DNA of 64,000 nucleotides from positions 434,001 to 498,000 of the forward strand of contig CAJXYU010000003.1 in assembly GCA_913063155.1 (NCBI GenBank). The letters are read 5' to 3'. Each line of letters starts with the position of its first letter. Position 1 is the stretch's first letter. Below are positions 49,547-60,018 of the stretch, in pieces. The position numbers were made by a program, and so were the translations under genes. Origin of the DNA: an uncultured Desulfovibrio sp. Its GTDB lineage: Bacteria > Desulfobacterota > Desulfovibrionia > Desulfovibrionales > Desulfovibrionaceae. Under the pieces are notes generated by a model that saw only the letters and a program-made list of their open reading frames with translations, was not told the origin of the DNA and did no database searches.

Positions 49547-50958
49547 TATTTCTCCTCTGATGCGTTGGTCACTGTGGCGGCGATACTACCATCCTTGACA
49601 CGAATGTCGAGTGTATCTCCAGGGGCCACCTCCGCCGGGCTGCGCAGGAAGGCGCCGGTCTTTTCGACCCGAACCAAGCTGTAGCCGCGTTCCAGGGGCT
49701 TTTCCGGGTCCAGTCCATGCAGCCCGGCCTGGAGCACGCTGAATTCGCGTTCACGGCCTTCAAGCATACGGTGCGTGGAGTTGTAAAAGCCTTGCACAAC
49801 TGCGGAAAGCCGCGTGGCCTTGCGCCGGATGTTGTCCTCGCCATGGGCGCGCATGAGGCGGCCCGTGAGCTGCGCGGCACGATCGGCCTTGCGATGAACG
49901 CCGGCCTCGCCCGCGCGGCTCAGGCGATCGGCAAGCGACCGGAAAGTCTCCTCAAATCGTTCGACCTTGCGCACCGGAGAGAGCCAGAGCAGTGCCCGCC
50001 GCAATTCGGCAAAGGAGGCGCTCTTCTCGCCAACCTGGGCGGCATAGGCGCGGGTGAGCCCCATCTCCAGCTGGTCCACGGACTGCATGAAGGTCTCGCG
50101 CCGCGGCCAGAGTTCCTGGGCCGCATGGCTGGGCGTGGCCACGCGCCTGTCGGCCACGAAATCGGCAATGGAGACGTCGGGCTCATGCCCTATGCCGGAA
50201 ACCACGGGCACCTGGGCGCGGTAAATGGCATCGGCCACGGGTTCCGTGTTGAAGGCCCAGAGGTCCTCCAGCGAGCCGCCGCCACGAATGAGCACTGCGA
50301 CCTCGGCCCAGCCGGTCTCGCAGACCTGGTCCAGGGCGCGGGCGACCTGTTCGGGCGCTTGATCCCCCTGCACCAAAGTTGGGTAAATACGTATCTCGGC
50401 CCCGGTCCCTCTCTGGTCTGCAATGCGCAGAAAATCGCGGATGGCCGCGCCGCCGGGAGAGGTTACCACGGCGACACGCTTGGGATCGCGCGGCAGGGCC
50501 ATCTTGCGGTCCTCGTCGAAATAGCCCTTGGCGGCCAGCTTTTTCTTGAGTGCATCGAAGGCCATGCGCAGGTCGCCGACACCCTGTTCCTGCACCAGTT
50601 CGGCGATGAGCTGGTACTGGCCACGAGGTTCATAAACATTGAGCCGTCCGGCACAGAGCACTTCCATACCGTCTTCCAGGACCTCGGCCAGGCTGAGCGC
50701 GCCGCCCTCCTCCACTTCGCCGGTAAGCGGGTTGACTGCCTCGCCGCCGCGGCTCACGGGCTGGGCCGACTCCTGGGACCTTTTGAACCAGACCGCGCTC
50801 AGCACGGCGTCGCCGTCGGTGAGCGAAAAATAGAGGTGTCCGCTGGCTGGCCGGGCCAGATTGGTGACCTGCCCGCGCACCCAGACGAACGGGAACTCCG
50901 CTTCCAGCAGGTCTTTCACTGCGCGGGTTAGTTCTGAAACGGACAGGATTGCGGACAT
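49546..50958 (-). CDS. xseA: Exodeoxyribonuclease VII large subunit
   Basis: SVSELTRAVKDLLEAEFPFVWVRGQVTNLARPASGHLYFSLTD; VLIRGGGSLEDLWAFNTEPVADAIYRAQVPVVSGIGHEPD. Confidence 0.96.
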   Translation of the reverse strand: MSAILSVSELTRAVKDLLEAEFPFVWVRGQVTNLARPASGHLYFSLTDGDAVLSAVWFKRSQESAQPVSRGGEAVNPLTGEVEEGGALSLAEVLEDGMEVLCAGRLNVYEPRGQYQLIAELVQEQGVGDLRMAFDALKKKLAAKGYFDEDRKMALPRDPKRVAVVTSPGGAAIRDFLRIADQRGTGAEIRIYPTLVQGDQAPEQVARALDQVCETGWAEVAVLIRGGGSLEDLWAFNTEPVADAIYRAQVPVVSGIGHEPDVSIADFVADRRVATPSHAAQELWPRRETFMQSVDQLEMGLTRAYAAQVGEKSASFAELRRALLWLSPVRKVERFEETFRSLADRLSRAGEAGVHRKADRAAQLTGRLMRAHGEDNIRRKATRLSAVVQGFYNSTHRMLEGREREFSVLQAGLHGLDPEKPLERGYSLVRVEKTGAFLRSPAEVAPGDTLDIRVKDGSIAATVTNASEEK

Positions 50959-50983
50959 AATGCTTTGTTTGCCTCCGGCGGCC

Positions 50984-51007
50984 AAAGAACCTTTTAAAAG
51001 TTTCTTT
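50984..51007. repeat. Palindrome of the CCAAAG...CTTTGGAATC repeat family
   Basis: AAAGAACCTTTTAAAAGTTTCTTT followed by GGAATCTCC. Confidence 0.5.
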
Positions 51008-51053
51008 GGAATCTCCAAAACGTTTTAGCAACGGCTTCGCCGTGCCCTAAAGA

Positions 51054-51668
51054 CTACTCAGTCACCACCGCCGCGCCCGCACCGATCATGACCGCCCCCG
51101 CACTACGGTTGGCGATCTTCCAGATACGTGTGGAACGCACGGCCTTGCGGCCACGGGCGGCTAGCCAGGCGTAAGCCACGGGCACAAGGAAGATAACCGG
51201 AATCGTGATTGCCACCACAAGGACGATGTCCATGGCGCTCAGGGAAGCCATATTCACGAAGCCAGGCAGAAATCCGCAGTAGAAAGCGATGACCTTGGGG
51301 TTGCCGAGGCTGACGCACAGGCCGCCCGCAAAACAGCGCATGCCTCCGCGTACGGAACGGTTGAGAACGGCTTCTCCGGACGGAGGTTCCGCCAACCAGC
51401 ACTTGATGCCGAGATAAATCAAATAAACCGCGCCGAACCACTTAAGCACCATAAAGGTCTCGCCAAGCTGGGCGGCCACCCAGCCCATGCCGAACATGGC
51501 CATGAGCAAATACACGAGATCGCCGATGACCTGTCCTGCGGTCCAGAACACGGCGGTGGAGAATCCCCGGGCCAAGGACTGGGCGACCACGGCGGTGATG
51601 CCCGGACCTGGAATGATTGCGAACACGAATGTGGCGAAAGCCAACCCGATAGCGCCTTCAAATGTCAC
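51054..51668 (-). CDS. LysE/RhtB-family amino-acid exporter
   Basis: IPGPGITAVVAQSLARGF...GGLCVSLGNPKVIAFYCGFLPGFV. Confidence 0.92.
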   Translation of the reverse strand: MTFEGAIGLAFATFVFAIIPGPGITAVVAQSLARGFSTAVFWTAGQVIGDLVYLLMAMFGMGWVAAQLGETFMVLKWFGAVYLIYLGIKCWLAEPPSGEAVLNRSVRGGMRCFAGGLCVSLGNPKVIAFYCGFLPGFVNMASLSAMDIVLVVAITIPVIFLVPVAYAWLAARGRKAVRSTRIWKIANRSAGAVMIGAGAAVVTE

Positions 51669-51680
51669 GACCGCCCTCCT

Positions 51681-52295
51681 TTACTCAGCAACAACCGCCA
51701 CACCGGCGCCGATCATGACGCTTCCGGCGGCGCGGTTGGCGATCTTCCAGAACCGGGTGGACTGTGCTGCCTGGCGCCCTTTGACGGCCAACCCGGCATA
51801 GCCGACAACAGACAGGTAGACGATGGGCAGGATAATGCCCACCACCATCGCCATGTCGGTTCCGGTAAGGTTCGTCATGTCCACGAATCCGGGCAAAAAC
51901 CCGCAGTAGAAGGCAATGACCTTGGGGTTGCTCAGGCTGACACACAAACCGCCAAACAGCGACCGACCGCAGTTTCTGTGCACCGTGGGAGCCGCACTTC
52001 CGGCCGCGGACGGCTTGGCCAGCCAGCACTTGAAGCCGAGATAGAACAGATAGCCTGCCCCGAGAATCTTGAGGATGACGAACGCCTCACCCATTTGCGA
52101 AGCCACCCAGCCCATGCCGAACATGGCCAGCATGAGATAGACGAAATCCCCCATGACGAGCCCCGCGCCCCAAAGCACGCCTGGAAGAAAACCGCGGGAC
52201 AGGGACTGGGCTATCACGGTGGTGATGCCCGGCCCGGGAATGGCCGCAAACACGAATGTGGCGAAAGCCAGCCCGATTGCACCTTCAATGGTCAT
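51681..52295 (-). CDS. LysE/RhtB-family amino-acid exporter (tandem paralogue)
   Basis: IPGPGITTVIAQSLSRGF...GGLCVSLSNPKVIAFYCGFLPGFV; same length (204 aa) as neighbour. Confidence 0.92.
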   Translation of the reverse strand: MTIEGAIGLAFATFVFAAIPGPGITTVIAQSLSRGFLPGVLWGAGLVMGDFVYLMLAMFGMGWVASQMGEAFVILKILGAGYLFYLGFKCWLAKPSAAGSAAPTVHRNCGRSLFGGLCVSLSNPKVIAFYCGFLPGFVDMTNLTGTDMAMVVGIILPIVYLSVVGYAGLAVKGRQAAQSTRFWKIANRAAGSVMIGAGVAVVAE

Positions 52296-52352
52296 GACAC
52301 GTCCCCTTTTGTTTCACGAATGCGAAGCAGCCAAAAAGTTTGGAAAAAGGGT

Positions 52353-52388
52353 CCGGGGGAAAACCTCTTTTAAAAGGTTTTTCCCCGG
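52353..52388 (-). terminator. Long palindromic terminator-like element after proS
   Basis: CCGGGGGAAAACCTCTTTTAAAAGGTTTTTCCCCGG. Confidence 0.6.
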
Positions 52389-52401
52389 CCTGCCTAACTT
52401 C

Positions 52402-54138
52402 CTACTTGAGCCCCCAGGCCTGCCAGATGGACTCCCGCCACTGGCCGAAAGCCTCGGAGAAGCTGTCCAGCGGCAACTCGATGCGTTCGCCGGTCTTGCG
52501 GTCCTTGGCCTCGATGATGCCGTTCTTGAGCCCCTTGCCGCCCAGCACGAGCTGCATGGGGTAGCCGATGAGGTCGGCATCCGCGAACTTGACGCCCGGA
52601 CGCTCCTTGCGGTCGTCGTAACAAGCGTCCACACCCATGGCCTTGAGTTCGGCGTAGAGCTCCTCGGCCCTGGCGTTGACGGCTTCGTCCTTGCCGCCCA
52701 GTGAAATGAGGCAGACTTCGAACGGGGCGATGGACGGCGGAAAAATCGCACCGTTTTCGTCGTTGTTCTGCTCGATGGCCGAGGCCACGATGCGGGAGAC
52801 ACCAATACCGTAGCATCCCATGATCAGGGGCTTTTCCTTGCCGTTCTCGTCCAGGAAAGTGGCATTCATCTTTTCGGAGTATTTCAGGCCGAGCTTGAAC
52901 ACGTGCCCCACTTCGATGCCCTTGGTAAACTCAATCTCACCATGGCACTCGGGGCAGGGGTCGGATTCGGTGATGACGCGCAGGTCGGCAAACTGCTCGA
53001 TTTTGCAGTCACGGCCCAGGGAAAGATGCCTGACGTGGGTGTCGGCCTTGTTGCCGCCCGCAATCCAGTCCGTGGCGCGGCACAGCTCGTAGTCGGCCAC
53101 AATGCGCACGCCCTCCTTGAGGCTCCGCGGACCGGCGAAGCCCACCGGCGCACCGGTGAGTTCCCGAACCAACGCCTCGTCGGCCATGTCGATCTCATCG
53201 CCGCCGATGAGATTACGCAGCTTGGCGTCGTTCAGTTCGCGATCGCCTCGCACCAGGGCGGCGACGGGTTCGCCGTCGACCACGAAAAGCAGCGTCTTGA
53301 CCAGGGCGGACTGCTCCACGCCCAGAAATTCGCAGACTTCCTCGACAGTATGCTTGCCGGGAGTGGCGACCTCTTCCAGAGCCGGACATTCGGCGTCGCA
53401 CAGGCATTCACCCTCGGGCTCGTTGATCCGGGCCTTTTCCAGGTTGGCCGCAAATTCACAGGCTTTGCAGGAGGCGATGGTGTCCTCACCGGTCTCGGCC
53501 AGGACCATGAATTCATGAGAAAAATCGCCGCCGATGGCCCCGGAGTCGGCCTGGACCGGCTTGAAGCGCAGGCCGATGCGGGAGAAGGCCTTCTTGTAGG
53601 CCTCGAACATGTTCCAGTAGGAGGCTTCCGCGCCTTCCTCATCCTTGTCGAAGGAATAGGCGTCCTTCATGATGAATTCGCGGCCGCGCATGAGGCCGAA
53701 ACGCGGACGGATCTCGTCGCGGAACTTGGTCTGCACCTGATAAAGATTGATGGGCAGTTGCTTGTAGGAACGCACTTCACCGCGCACCAGGTCGGTGATG
53801 ACTTCCTCGTGCGTGGGGCCGAGACAATAGTCGCGGCCATGGCGGTCGTTGAAGCGAAGCAGTTCCTTGCCGTAGTAGTCCCAGCGCCCGGTTTCCTGCC
53901 ACAGGTCGGCGGGCTGCACGGAAGGCATGAGCACTTCCAGAGCTCCGGCGTTGTCCATTTCCTCGCGGACGATGTTGGCGACCTTGTTGATGGAACGCAG
54001 GCCCAGCGGCAGGTAGTTGTAGATGCCGCTGGTAAGCTTGCGGATCATACCCGCGCGCATGAGCAGTTTGTGGGAGATGACTTCGGCTTCCGCCGGATCT
54101 TCCTTGAGCGTGGGTATGTAATAACGGGACAATTTCAT
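52402..54138 (-). CDS. proS: Prolyl-tRNA synthetase
   Basis: [56 protein letters not shown]. Confidence 0.97.
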   Translation of the reverse strand: MKLSRYYIPTLKEDPAEAEVISHKLLMRAGMIRKLTSGIYNYLPLGLRSINKVANIVREEMDNAGALEVLMPSVQPADLWQETGRWDYYGKELLRFNDRHGRDYCLGPTHEEVITDLVRGEVRSYKQLPINLYQVQTKFRDEIRPRFGLMRGREFIMKDAYSFDKDEEGAEASYWNMFEAYKKAFSRIGLRFKPVQADSGAIGGDFSHEFMVLAETGEDTIASCKACEFAANLEKARINEPEGECLCDAECPALEEVATPGKHTVEEVCEFLGVEQSALVKTLLFVVDGEPVAALVRGDRELNDAKLRNLIGGDEIDMADEALVRELTGAPVGFAGPRSLKEGVRIVADYELCRATDWIAGGNKADTHVRHLSLGRDCKIEQFADLRVITESDPCPECHGEIEFTKGIEVGHVFKLGLKYSEKMNATFLDENGKEKPLIMGCYGIGVSRIVASAIEQNNDENGAIFPPSIAPFEVCLISLGGKDEAVNARAEELYAELKAMGVDACYDDRKERPGVKFADADLIGYPMQLVLGGKGLKNGIIEAKDRKTGERIELPLDSFSEAFGQWRESIWQAWGLK

Positions 54139-55211
54139 TATCTGTTTCTCCTTTCTTCCAGAAAAGTCTCTATTTCCTTCATGAATTCGGGCAGCAGGTT
54201 CTCATCTCCCTTCACCTTGCGGACAACCTCGCCCTTCCTGAAAATGATACCGAGCCCGCGCCCGCCCGCAATGCCGATATCGGCTTCGCGCGCCTCGCCC
54301 GGGCCGTTGACCACGCAGCCCATGACAGCCACGGTGAAAACCTCCTCCACCCCACGCAGGGCTTCCTCCACCTGCTGGGCCAGCCCGATGAGATCGATTT
54401 CGGTGCGGCCGCAGGTGGGACAGGAAACAATCTCCGGACCGCGCTCGCGCAGCCCCAGGGAGCGCAGAATCTCCCAGGCCACGCCGATCTCGGCCACAGG
54501 ATCGTGGGTCAGGCTCACCCGCAGGGTGTCGCCAAGCCCCTGCCAGAGCAGGATGCCCAGCCCCACCGCCGATTTGACCGCACCGCGGACCAGGGTTCCG
54601 GCCTCGGTAATGCCGATGTGCAGCGGGTAATCCACCTTGGCGGCCAACAGCTCGTAGGCCGTGATGGTATTGAGCACCGAAGACGATTTCAGGGAAATCT
54701 TGGTGTCATGAAATCCCCGGTTCTCAAGCATGGCGATATGACCCAGTGCGCTTTTCACCATGGCCTCGGGGGTGGGGCCGCCGTATTTCCTGAGCAGGTC
54801 CTTTTCCAAAGACCCGCCGTTGACGCCGATGCGGATGGGCGCGCCCGCTGCCTTGGCGGCCTGGACTACGGCGTCCACCTTGTCCTCGCCGCCGATGTTG
54901 CCGGGATTGATGCGCAGGGCGTCCATGCCCGCATCAAGGGCGGCCAAAGCCAGACGATGATCGAAATGAATATCCGCCACCAAGGGCACGGGCGAAGCCT
55001 TGCGGATCTCGCCCAACGCTTCCGCAGCCCTGGAGTCGGGCACGGCAAGGCGCACGATCTCGCACCCGGCCTCGGCCAGCCGGTTGATCTGGGCAATGGT
55101 GGAAGGCACGTCGCGGGTGTCGGTATTGCACATGCTCTGCACGCGCACGGGATTGTCCCCGCCGACCCCCACACCGCCTATGCTGACGGCTCTTGTTTTT
55201 CTACGGTTCAT
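54138..55211 (-). CDS. ispG: 4-hydroxy-3-methylbut-2-en-1-yl diphosphate synthase
   Basis: [72 protein letters not shown]. Confidence 0.97.
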   Translation of the reverse strand: MNRRKTRAVSIGGVGVGGDNPVRVQSMCNTDTRDVPSTIAQINRLAEAGCEIVRLAVPDSRAAEALGEIRKASPVPLVADIHFDHRLALAALDAGMDALRINPGNIGGEDKVDAVVQAAKAAGAPIRIGVNGGSLEKDLLRKYGGPTPEAMVKSALGHIAMLENRGFHDTKISLKSSSVLNTITAYELLAAKVDYPLHIGITEAGTLVRGAVKSAVGLGILLWQGLGDTLRVSLTHDPVAEIGVAWEILRSLGLRERGPEIVSCPTCGRTEIDLIGLAQQVEEALRGVEEVFTVAVMGCVVNGPGEAREADIGIAGGRGLGIIFRKGEVVRKVKGDENLLPEFMKEIETFLEERRNR

Positions 55212-55338
55212 AAGGAATGGGACGTTACTTCATTCGCCCCCGAAAGCCAAGACCGGAGCGTGGGCGGCAAAAGCAATTTATTAATGATTCCCATGGAAGT
55301 ATGTGTTCAAATCCAATGACAAAAGTGAAGCGTCGACC

Positions 55339-56133
55339 ATGAAAAACATCATATTTCCCACGCTGTTCATCCTCACCCTTCCCCTGCCGGGCACGAACAC
55401 GGCCCGATGCGCCGATTTCCAGCTGCTCTGCGGAAACCTGATTCCACTCAACTACAAGAACGCCCACGGTGACGCCGAGGGGTCTTCCGTGGAGATACTG
55501 GAACAGATCATGAGCAAAGCGGGGGCTCCGGTCTGTGCCAAACACTGCCGGTTCGAACCACTGGCCCGGGCGCTGGCAGACCTGGATGAAAAACCAGACA
55601 CGGTGTTCATGTCCATGGCCATGACCGAGCAACGGAAGCAACGCTACAAATGGGTCGGGCCGATCTATTCCATGAAGCTGAGTCTCATCGCCCGCAAAGA
55701 CAAGCACATCCGCATCACCGCCCCTGCGGATCTGGAAAGGTACGTCATCGGTGTGATCCGTGAAAGCGCCCCTGCCCAAATTCTGGTCAACCATTACGGC
55801 ATCTCCGGGAAAAACTTCGTGGAGCTTTCACGCGACACACAGCAGTTCGGCATGCTGAAAAAGGGACGCGTCGACCTGATCACCCACACGGACATTTCGG
55901 CCCCCCTGGTCCTGGAACACATGGGACTCTCTCCCGAAGAATTTGAAATGGTCTTTGTACTCAAAAGCATAGATCTCTATTTCGCTTTCAACCGCCAGAC
56001 CGGTGATGCGCTCATCAACCGGCCGCAGTCTGAACTCAATGCAATGAAGGAGGTCCGTGTCGACGGCGGCAGCCTGTATATGGACATCCTCTGCAGGCAT
56101 GGGCAAGGCTGCCCTTTGCCTTTGGCCCAATAA
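55339..56133 (+). CDS. Periplasmic substrate-binding protein (SBP_bac_3-like), orphan
   Basis: Signal peptide; SSVEILEQIMSKAGAP...MSMAMTEQRKQRYKWVGPIYSMKLSLIARKD. Confidence 0.8.
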   Translation: MKNIIFPTLFILTLPLPGTNTARCADFQLLCGNLIPLNYKNAHGDAEGSSVEILEQIMSKAGAPVCAKHCRFEPLARALADLDEKPDTVFMSMAMTEQRKQRYKWVGPIYSMKLSLIARKDKHIRITAPADLERYVIGVIRESAPAQILVNHYGISGKNFVELSRDTQQFGMLKKGRVDLITHTDISAPLVLEHMGLSPEEFEMVFVLKSIDLYFAFNRQTGDALINRPQSELNAMKEVRVDGGSLYMDILCRHGQGCPLPLAQ

Positions 56134-56192
56134 ACCGATTCTCATAGCTTCCACCCTTTTTCTCCTGGTACGAAAAAAGTTGAAGTTTTTTG

Positions 56193-56226
56193 TTGACTCT
56201 ATTCGCTAATAGTAATTATTACTATT
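56193..56226 (+). promoter_or_regulatory. Rubrerythrin promoter with Fur/PerR-like palindrome
   Basis: TTGACT -35 (56193) and AATAGTAATTATTACTATT perfect 9-1-9 palindrome (56208-56226) over the -10 region. Confidence 0.65.
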
Positions 56227-56261
56227 TCAACAAAACAAGACCACAAAGGAGAAATCAAAAC

Positions 56262-56756
56262 ATGTCCAAGACTCTTGAAAACCTGAAAGACGCTTTTGCC
56301 GGAGAATCCCAGGCCAACCGCAAGTACCTCGCTTTCGCCCAAAAGGCCGAGGATGACGGTCTGCCCCAGGTAGCCAAGCTGTTCCGCGCCGCTGCGGAAG
56401 CGGAGACCATCCATGCCCACGCTCACCTGCGCCTCATGAAGGGCATCGGCTCCACCGCCGAGAACCTCCAGGCCGCCATCGACGGCGAAACCTACGAGTT
56501 CAAGACCATGTATCCGGAAATGATCGAAGACGCCAAGGCAGAAGGCGAGCGCGCCGCAGAGCGGTACTTCGGCTTCGCCAACCAGGCCGAGGAAGTGCAC
56601 GCCGAGTACTATTCCAAGGCTCTGTCCCAGATGGATAAGCTGGAAGACGTGGATTACTATATCTGCAGCGTCTGCGGCCATATCCACGAGAACGAGCCGA
56701 GCGAAAAGTGTCCCATCTGTGGAGCCGCTCCGAAGGCATACTTCAAAATCGACTAG
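56262..56756 (+). CDS. rbr: Rubrerythrin
   Basis: TLENLKDAFAGESQANRKYLAFAQKAEDDGLPQVAKLFRAAAEAETIHAHAHL; YYICSVCGHIHENEPSEKCPICGAAPKAY. Confidence 0.97.
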   Translation: MSKTLENLKDAFAGESQANRKYLAFAQKAEDDGLPQVAKLFRAAAEAETIHAHAHLRLMKGIGSTAENLQAAIDGETYEFKTMYPEMIEDAKAEGERAAERYFGFANQAEEVHAEYYSKALSQMDKLEDVDYYICSVCGHIHENEPSEKCPICGAAPKAYFKID

Positions 56757-56812
56757 CAGTTTCAGGACAGTCTCATCAGAACCGAGCACCTCGCAATCGA
56801 CTCGGATCTCCC

Positions 56813-56848
56813 GGCCTGCATAGCCCCACTTGCTGTGCAGGCCTTTTC
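56813..56848 (+). terminator. Intrinsic terminator after rubrerythrin
   Basis: GGCCTGCATAGCCCCACTTGCTGTGCAGGCCTTTTC. Confidence 0.85.
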
Positions 56849-56949
56849 TTTATAAAGCAGATCATGTACGCGTGTGACTTTGCCGATCCGAGGAAGGGAT
56901 CGGATCGGCTGTTCCATCTTCATACCACTCTATTCACCGGGAATGAAAA

Positions 56950-57402
56950 ATGAAATTACGGCTGATGATTGTTTTGGCCTTTGCCGTGCTGGTGCTGTCC
57001 GCATGCGGAAAAATGGATGTTGTCCACAAACCGGCAGTGGGAATAGAAGAAGCCCAACGGCTTTACATCATCAAAAACGATTCCACGAAAGAAGGGTTTC
57101 TGCAGGCACTGGAAAGCTGGTGCAAAAAAGAGGGAATCCGCTACAGCGTTCTTCCCTCCACTGCGAATGTCCAAGACCACGCATGGACCTTGACGTACTA
57201 TGGCCGCTGGTCCTGGGACCTGGCCATTTTCCTGTCGGATGCGGAGATCACCGCTTTCCACAACGGCAAGATCGTCGGACGCGAGAAGCTGGTCGTCGGA
57301 CAGTGGGACAAACACAAATTCGAAAAGGGTGAAAAGAGAATCCACAAGCTGATGGACATGCTCTACAACCGGGCCACCCACTATTACACTTCGGAAAAGT
57401 AA
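56950..57402 (+). CDS. Small lipoprotein (Sbal_3080-like)
   Basis: Lipobox LVLSACGK; VQDHAWTLTYYGRWSWDLAIFLSDAEITAFHNGKIVG. Confidence 0.7.
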   Translation: MKLRLMIVLAFAVLVLSACGKMDVVHKPAVGIEEAQRLYIIKNDSTKEGFLQALESWCKKEGIRYSVLPSTANVQDHAWTLTYYGRWSWDLAIFLSDAEITAFHNGKIVGREKLVVGQWDKHKFEKGEKRIHKLMDMLYNRATHYYTSEK

Positions 57403-57415
57403 CTCCCTTCCGGCA

Positions 57416-58501
57416 TTATTCAGTCAACACGGACGAATCGAAATCGAACACGACGTAGTCGACTGCGATATCCCGGCCTGCAAAGTCCCTGGCGGCTGCG
57501 CAGGCCTTTTCCTTGAGCAACGCCAGAAGACGGGACAGCACGCTGCTGTCCTTGAGCATTTCCTGTACCTGACGGGCCGTGTTGGCCCTGCGGATGGTAT
57601 CCAGCATGGAATCGGGCGCTCCGGCCTCCGAGCAAAGTTCCGCCAGCAGGTCGAAATCCACGGGATGGGTATTGGCGTGGGTGTACGGCAAGCCCTGGGC
57701 GTGCTTGACCAGCTTGCCGAAAAAGAGCGACCAGGTCACACGATTGAAGCCTTGGGCTGCTGCGGCCTGCATGGAATACTCAAAAAAGTCGGCTGCCTGC
57801 ACCGCCGCCAGGGCTGATACGTCCGGATGCAGTTCCAAATAGTATTTTTCGCTGCGCCTGCCCGTGGTGAAGATCACATGGTCGATGTTCTGGGCGCCGG
57901 CCACATCCAGGGCCTCGGAGATCGACGCGGTCCAGGAGTCGTGGGAGTATGGTTTGACGATCCCGTGCGTGCCCAATATGGAAATGCCACCCACGATGCC
58001 CAGCTTGGGATTCATGGTTTTGCGAGCGAGGATGTCCCCCTGAGGCACTTCCACCAGCACGGAAATGGAGCCGGCGTCCATGCCCTCGGCCGCCTCCAGC
58101 ACCGCCGCTTGGATCTGCCCGCGCGGAGTCGGATTGATGGCAGCTTCCCCCACATCCACGGGCAGGCCGGGTAAAGTCACCCGCCCCACGCCCAAACCAC
58201 CGTCCACCAACACCTTGGTGGGCCCTTCCATATCGTGAAGGCTGACCACGGCCTGGATCTCGGTCCCATGGGTGGCGTCCGGGTCGTCGCCGCCGTCCTT
58301 GAGGACCGTGACCCGCACCAGCGGTTCTTCCTCTTCATAGCGCTCGATGGGAATGGACAGCCGGTTGCCGTCGGGCAACGGCGTCTCCACTGTGCCCAAC
58401 TCCTTGCCGGTGAACAGGAAATGGGCTCCAGCCTTGGCTGCGGCCGCGGCGCAGGTGCCGGTGGTGTATCCGGTGCGAAGTATCTTGTTGTTTCTGTGCA
58501 T
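57416..58501 (-). CDS. cbiD: Cobalt-precorrin-5B C1-methyltransferase
   Basis: LRTGYTTGTCAAAAAKAGAHFLF; GEAAINPTPRGQI; GGISILGTHGIVKPYS. Confidence 0.95.
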   Translation of the reverse strand: MHRNNKILRTGYTTGTCAAAAAKAGAHFLFTGKELGTVETPLPDGNRLSIPIERYEEEEPLVRVTVLKDGGDDPDATHGTEIQAVVSLHDMEGPTKVLVDGGLGVGRVTLPGLPVDVGEAAINPTPRGQIQAAVLEAAEGMDAGSISVLVEVPQGDILARKTMNPKLGIVGGISILGTHGIVKPYSHDSWTASISEALDVAGAQNIDHVIFTTGRRSEKYYLELHPDVSALAAVQAADFFEYSMQAAAAQGFNRVTWSLFFGKLVKHAQGLPYTHANTHPVDFDLLAELCSEAGAPDSMLDTIRRANTARQVQEMLKDSSVLSRLLALLKEKACAAARDFAGRDIAVDYVVFDFDSSVLTE

Positions 58502-60012
58502 TATTGGGAGTTCACTTTTCTTGGCGCTTCATACAGATGCATGCCCGCGGCCTGGGTGATATTTTCGATCATGTTGCTGAACATGACCATGTGCAATGGG
58601 TACAGCCCGTACCAATAAGCGATGCCCGGCAGCCCGCGCGGCATGAAGCTGGCGGTCATCTTCATCTCGACAACGTTTTCCCAATGCGGAGTGAGGCGGA
58701 ATTCCAGCAACGCCTCCCCCGGCAACCGCATTTCGGCCCGTAACAGGAGACGGCGTTCCTCCTGAACATCCACCACCCGCCAGAAATCCAGTGCATCCCC
58801 TATCCGGGCCCTTTCCTGGTCGCGGCGGCCGCGCTTCAGGCCGGGTCCGGCCAGCAGGCTGTCCAGCCAGCCCCGCAGCCGCCAAAGCGGATCACCGTAA
58901 TACCAGCCATGCTCGCCGCCGATGCGCTCGATAATCTTCCAAACCTCGGCGATGTCGCCCTGCAGCCGGGCCGCAAAACTGATCCGCTTTTCGGCGCCGC
59001 CCGCATAGGACGCGTCTTCCCTGGCCGCCCATTCCGGGATACAGGCGTCTCCCACATCAAAACAATGAGAATCGAGAGCCATGCGCTCGGTACGTTGCAG
59101 GGCCCTGCGGATGGCCACCCGGCAGGAAACCATTTCCTGGGGTATCATGTCCCGAATGCGATTGTCGCGACAGATGACCTCGTTGCGCAGCCCCTCCACC
59201 AGCGGCCGCACCAGCCCCATGGGTACGGGCGTGGTCAGATTCACCCAGTAGGAGGACAGCCGGGGCGACATGAACGGCATGGGAATGAGCACGGGCTTTC
59301 GGATACCCGCCTCTTCAGCGTAAAGACGGAACAACTCCGCATAGGTGAGCACGTCCGGTCCGCCTATGTCCAGAATCTGCCCTGCGGTCTCCTCATTTTC
59401 CAGGCAACCGACCAAGTACTGGAGTACGTTGCGGATGGCAATGGGCTGGGTCTTTGTATTCACCCACCGAGGGGTGAGCATCACCGGCAGCCGCTCGCAC
59501 AGGTAGCGCAGGATCTCGAAGGACGCGCTGCCAGACCCCAGAATCATGGCCGCACGAAGCGTGGTGCACTGCGCCTGGCCCAAAGCCAGGATGCGGCCCA
59601 CTTCGGCGCGGGACTTGAGGTGCTTGCTGAGCGGCATGTCCTCCAGGTCCTCGCCCAAACCGCTGAGGTAGATGATGCGCTTCAAACCCGCCGCGTTTCC
59701 GGCTTCCACCATATTGCAGGCGGCCGCTCGATCCAGATCGGAAAAATCGCCGATGCCCTTGGTCATGGAATGAACCAGATAGTAGGCCGTATCGCACCCC
59801 ATGACCGCCTTGGCCAATTCCGAAAACCTGAAGGCGTCGGCCACCACGGGTTCAAGGTTGGGATGGTCGCCCCAGGGTCGGGCCCGGATCTTCTCGATGG
59901 AACGGCCCGCAGCCCGCACCCGACAGCCGCTTTCCAGCAGCAACGGCACGAGCCTGCCGCCAACATAGCCGGTGGATCCCAGTACGAGAACCCGTCCCAT
60001 CTCACCCATCAC
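58501..60012 (-). CDS. SDR/NAD(P)-binding oxidoreductase with C-terminal DUF2867 (SRPBCC) domain
   Basis: VLVLGSTGYVGGRLVPLLLESGCRVRAAGRS; C-terminal GDPLWRLRGWLDSLLAGPGLKRGRRD...LDFWRVVDVQEERRLLLRAEMRLPGEALLEF. Confidence 0.9.
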   Translation of the reverse strand: MMGEMGRVLVLGSTGYVGGRLVPLLLESGCRVRAAGRSIEKIRARPWGDHPNLEPVVADAFRFSELAKAVMGCDTAYYLVHSMTKGIGDFSDLDRAAACNMVEAGNAAGLKRIIYLSGLGEDLEDMPLSKHLKSRAEVGRILALGQAQCTTLRAAMILGSGSASFEILRYLCERLPVMLTPRWVNTKTQPIAIRNVLQYLVGCLENEETAGQILDIGGPDVLTYAELFRLYAEEAGIRKPVLIPMPFMSPRLSSYWVNLTTPVPMGLVRPLVEGLRNEVICRDNRIRDMIPQEMVSCRVAIRRALQRTERMALDSHCFDVGDACIPEWAAREDASYAGGAEKRISFAARLQGDIAEVWKIIERIGGEHGWYYGDPLWRLRGWLDSLLAGPGLKRGRRDQERARIGDALDFWRVVDVQEERRLLLRAEMRLPGEALLEFRLTPHWENVVEMKMTASFMPRGLPGIAYWYGLYPLHMVMFSNMIENITQAAGMHLYEAPRKVNSQ

Positions 60013-60018
60013 GGCCTC

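Noticed and set aside
52903-54630. 575-aa plus-strand ORF antisense to proS/ispG
   Set aside because: Shadow ORF spanning two genuine opposite-strand genes.
55300-55320. tRNA T-arm-like string GTTCAAATCC
   Set aside because: No complementary flanks or cloverleaf; chance match.
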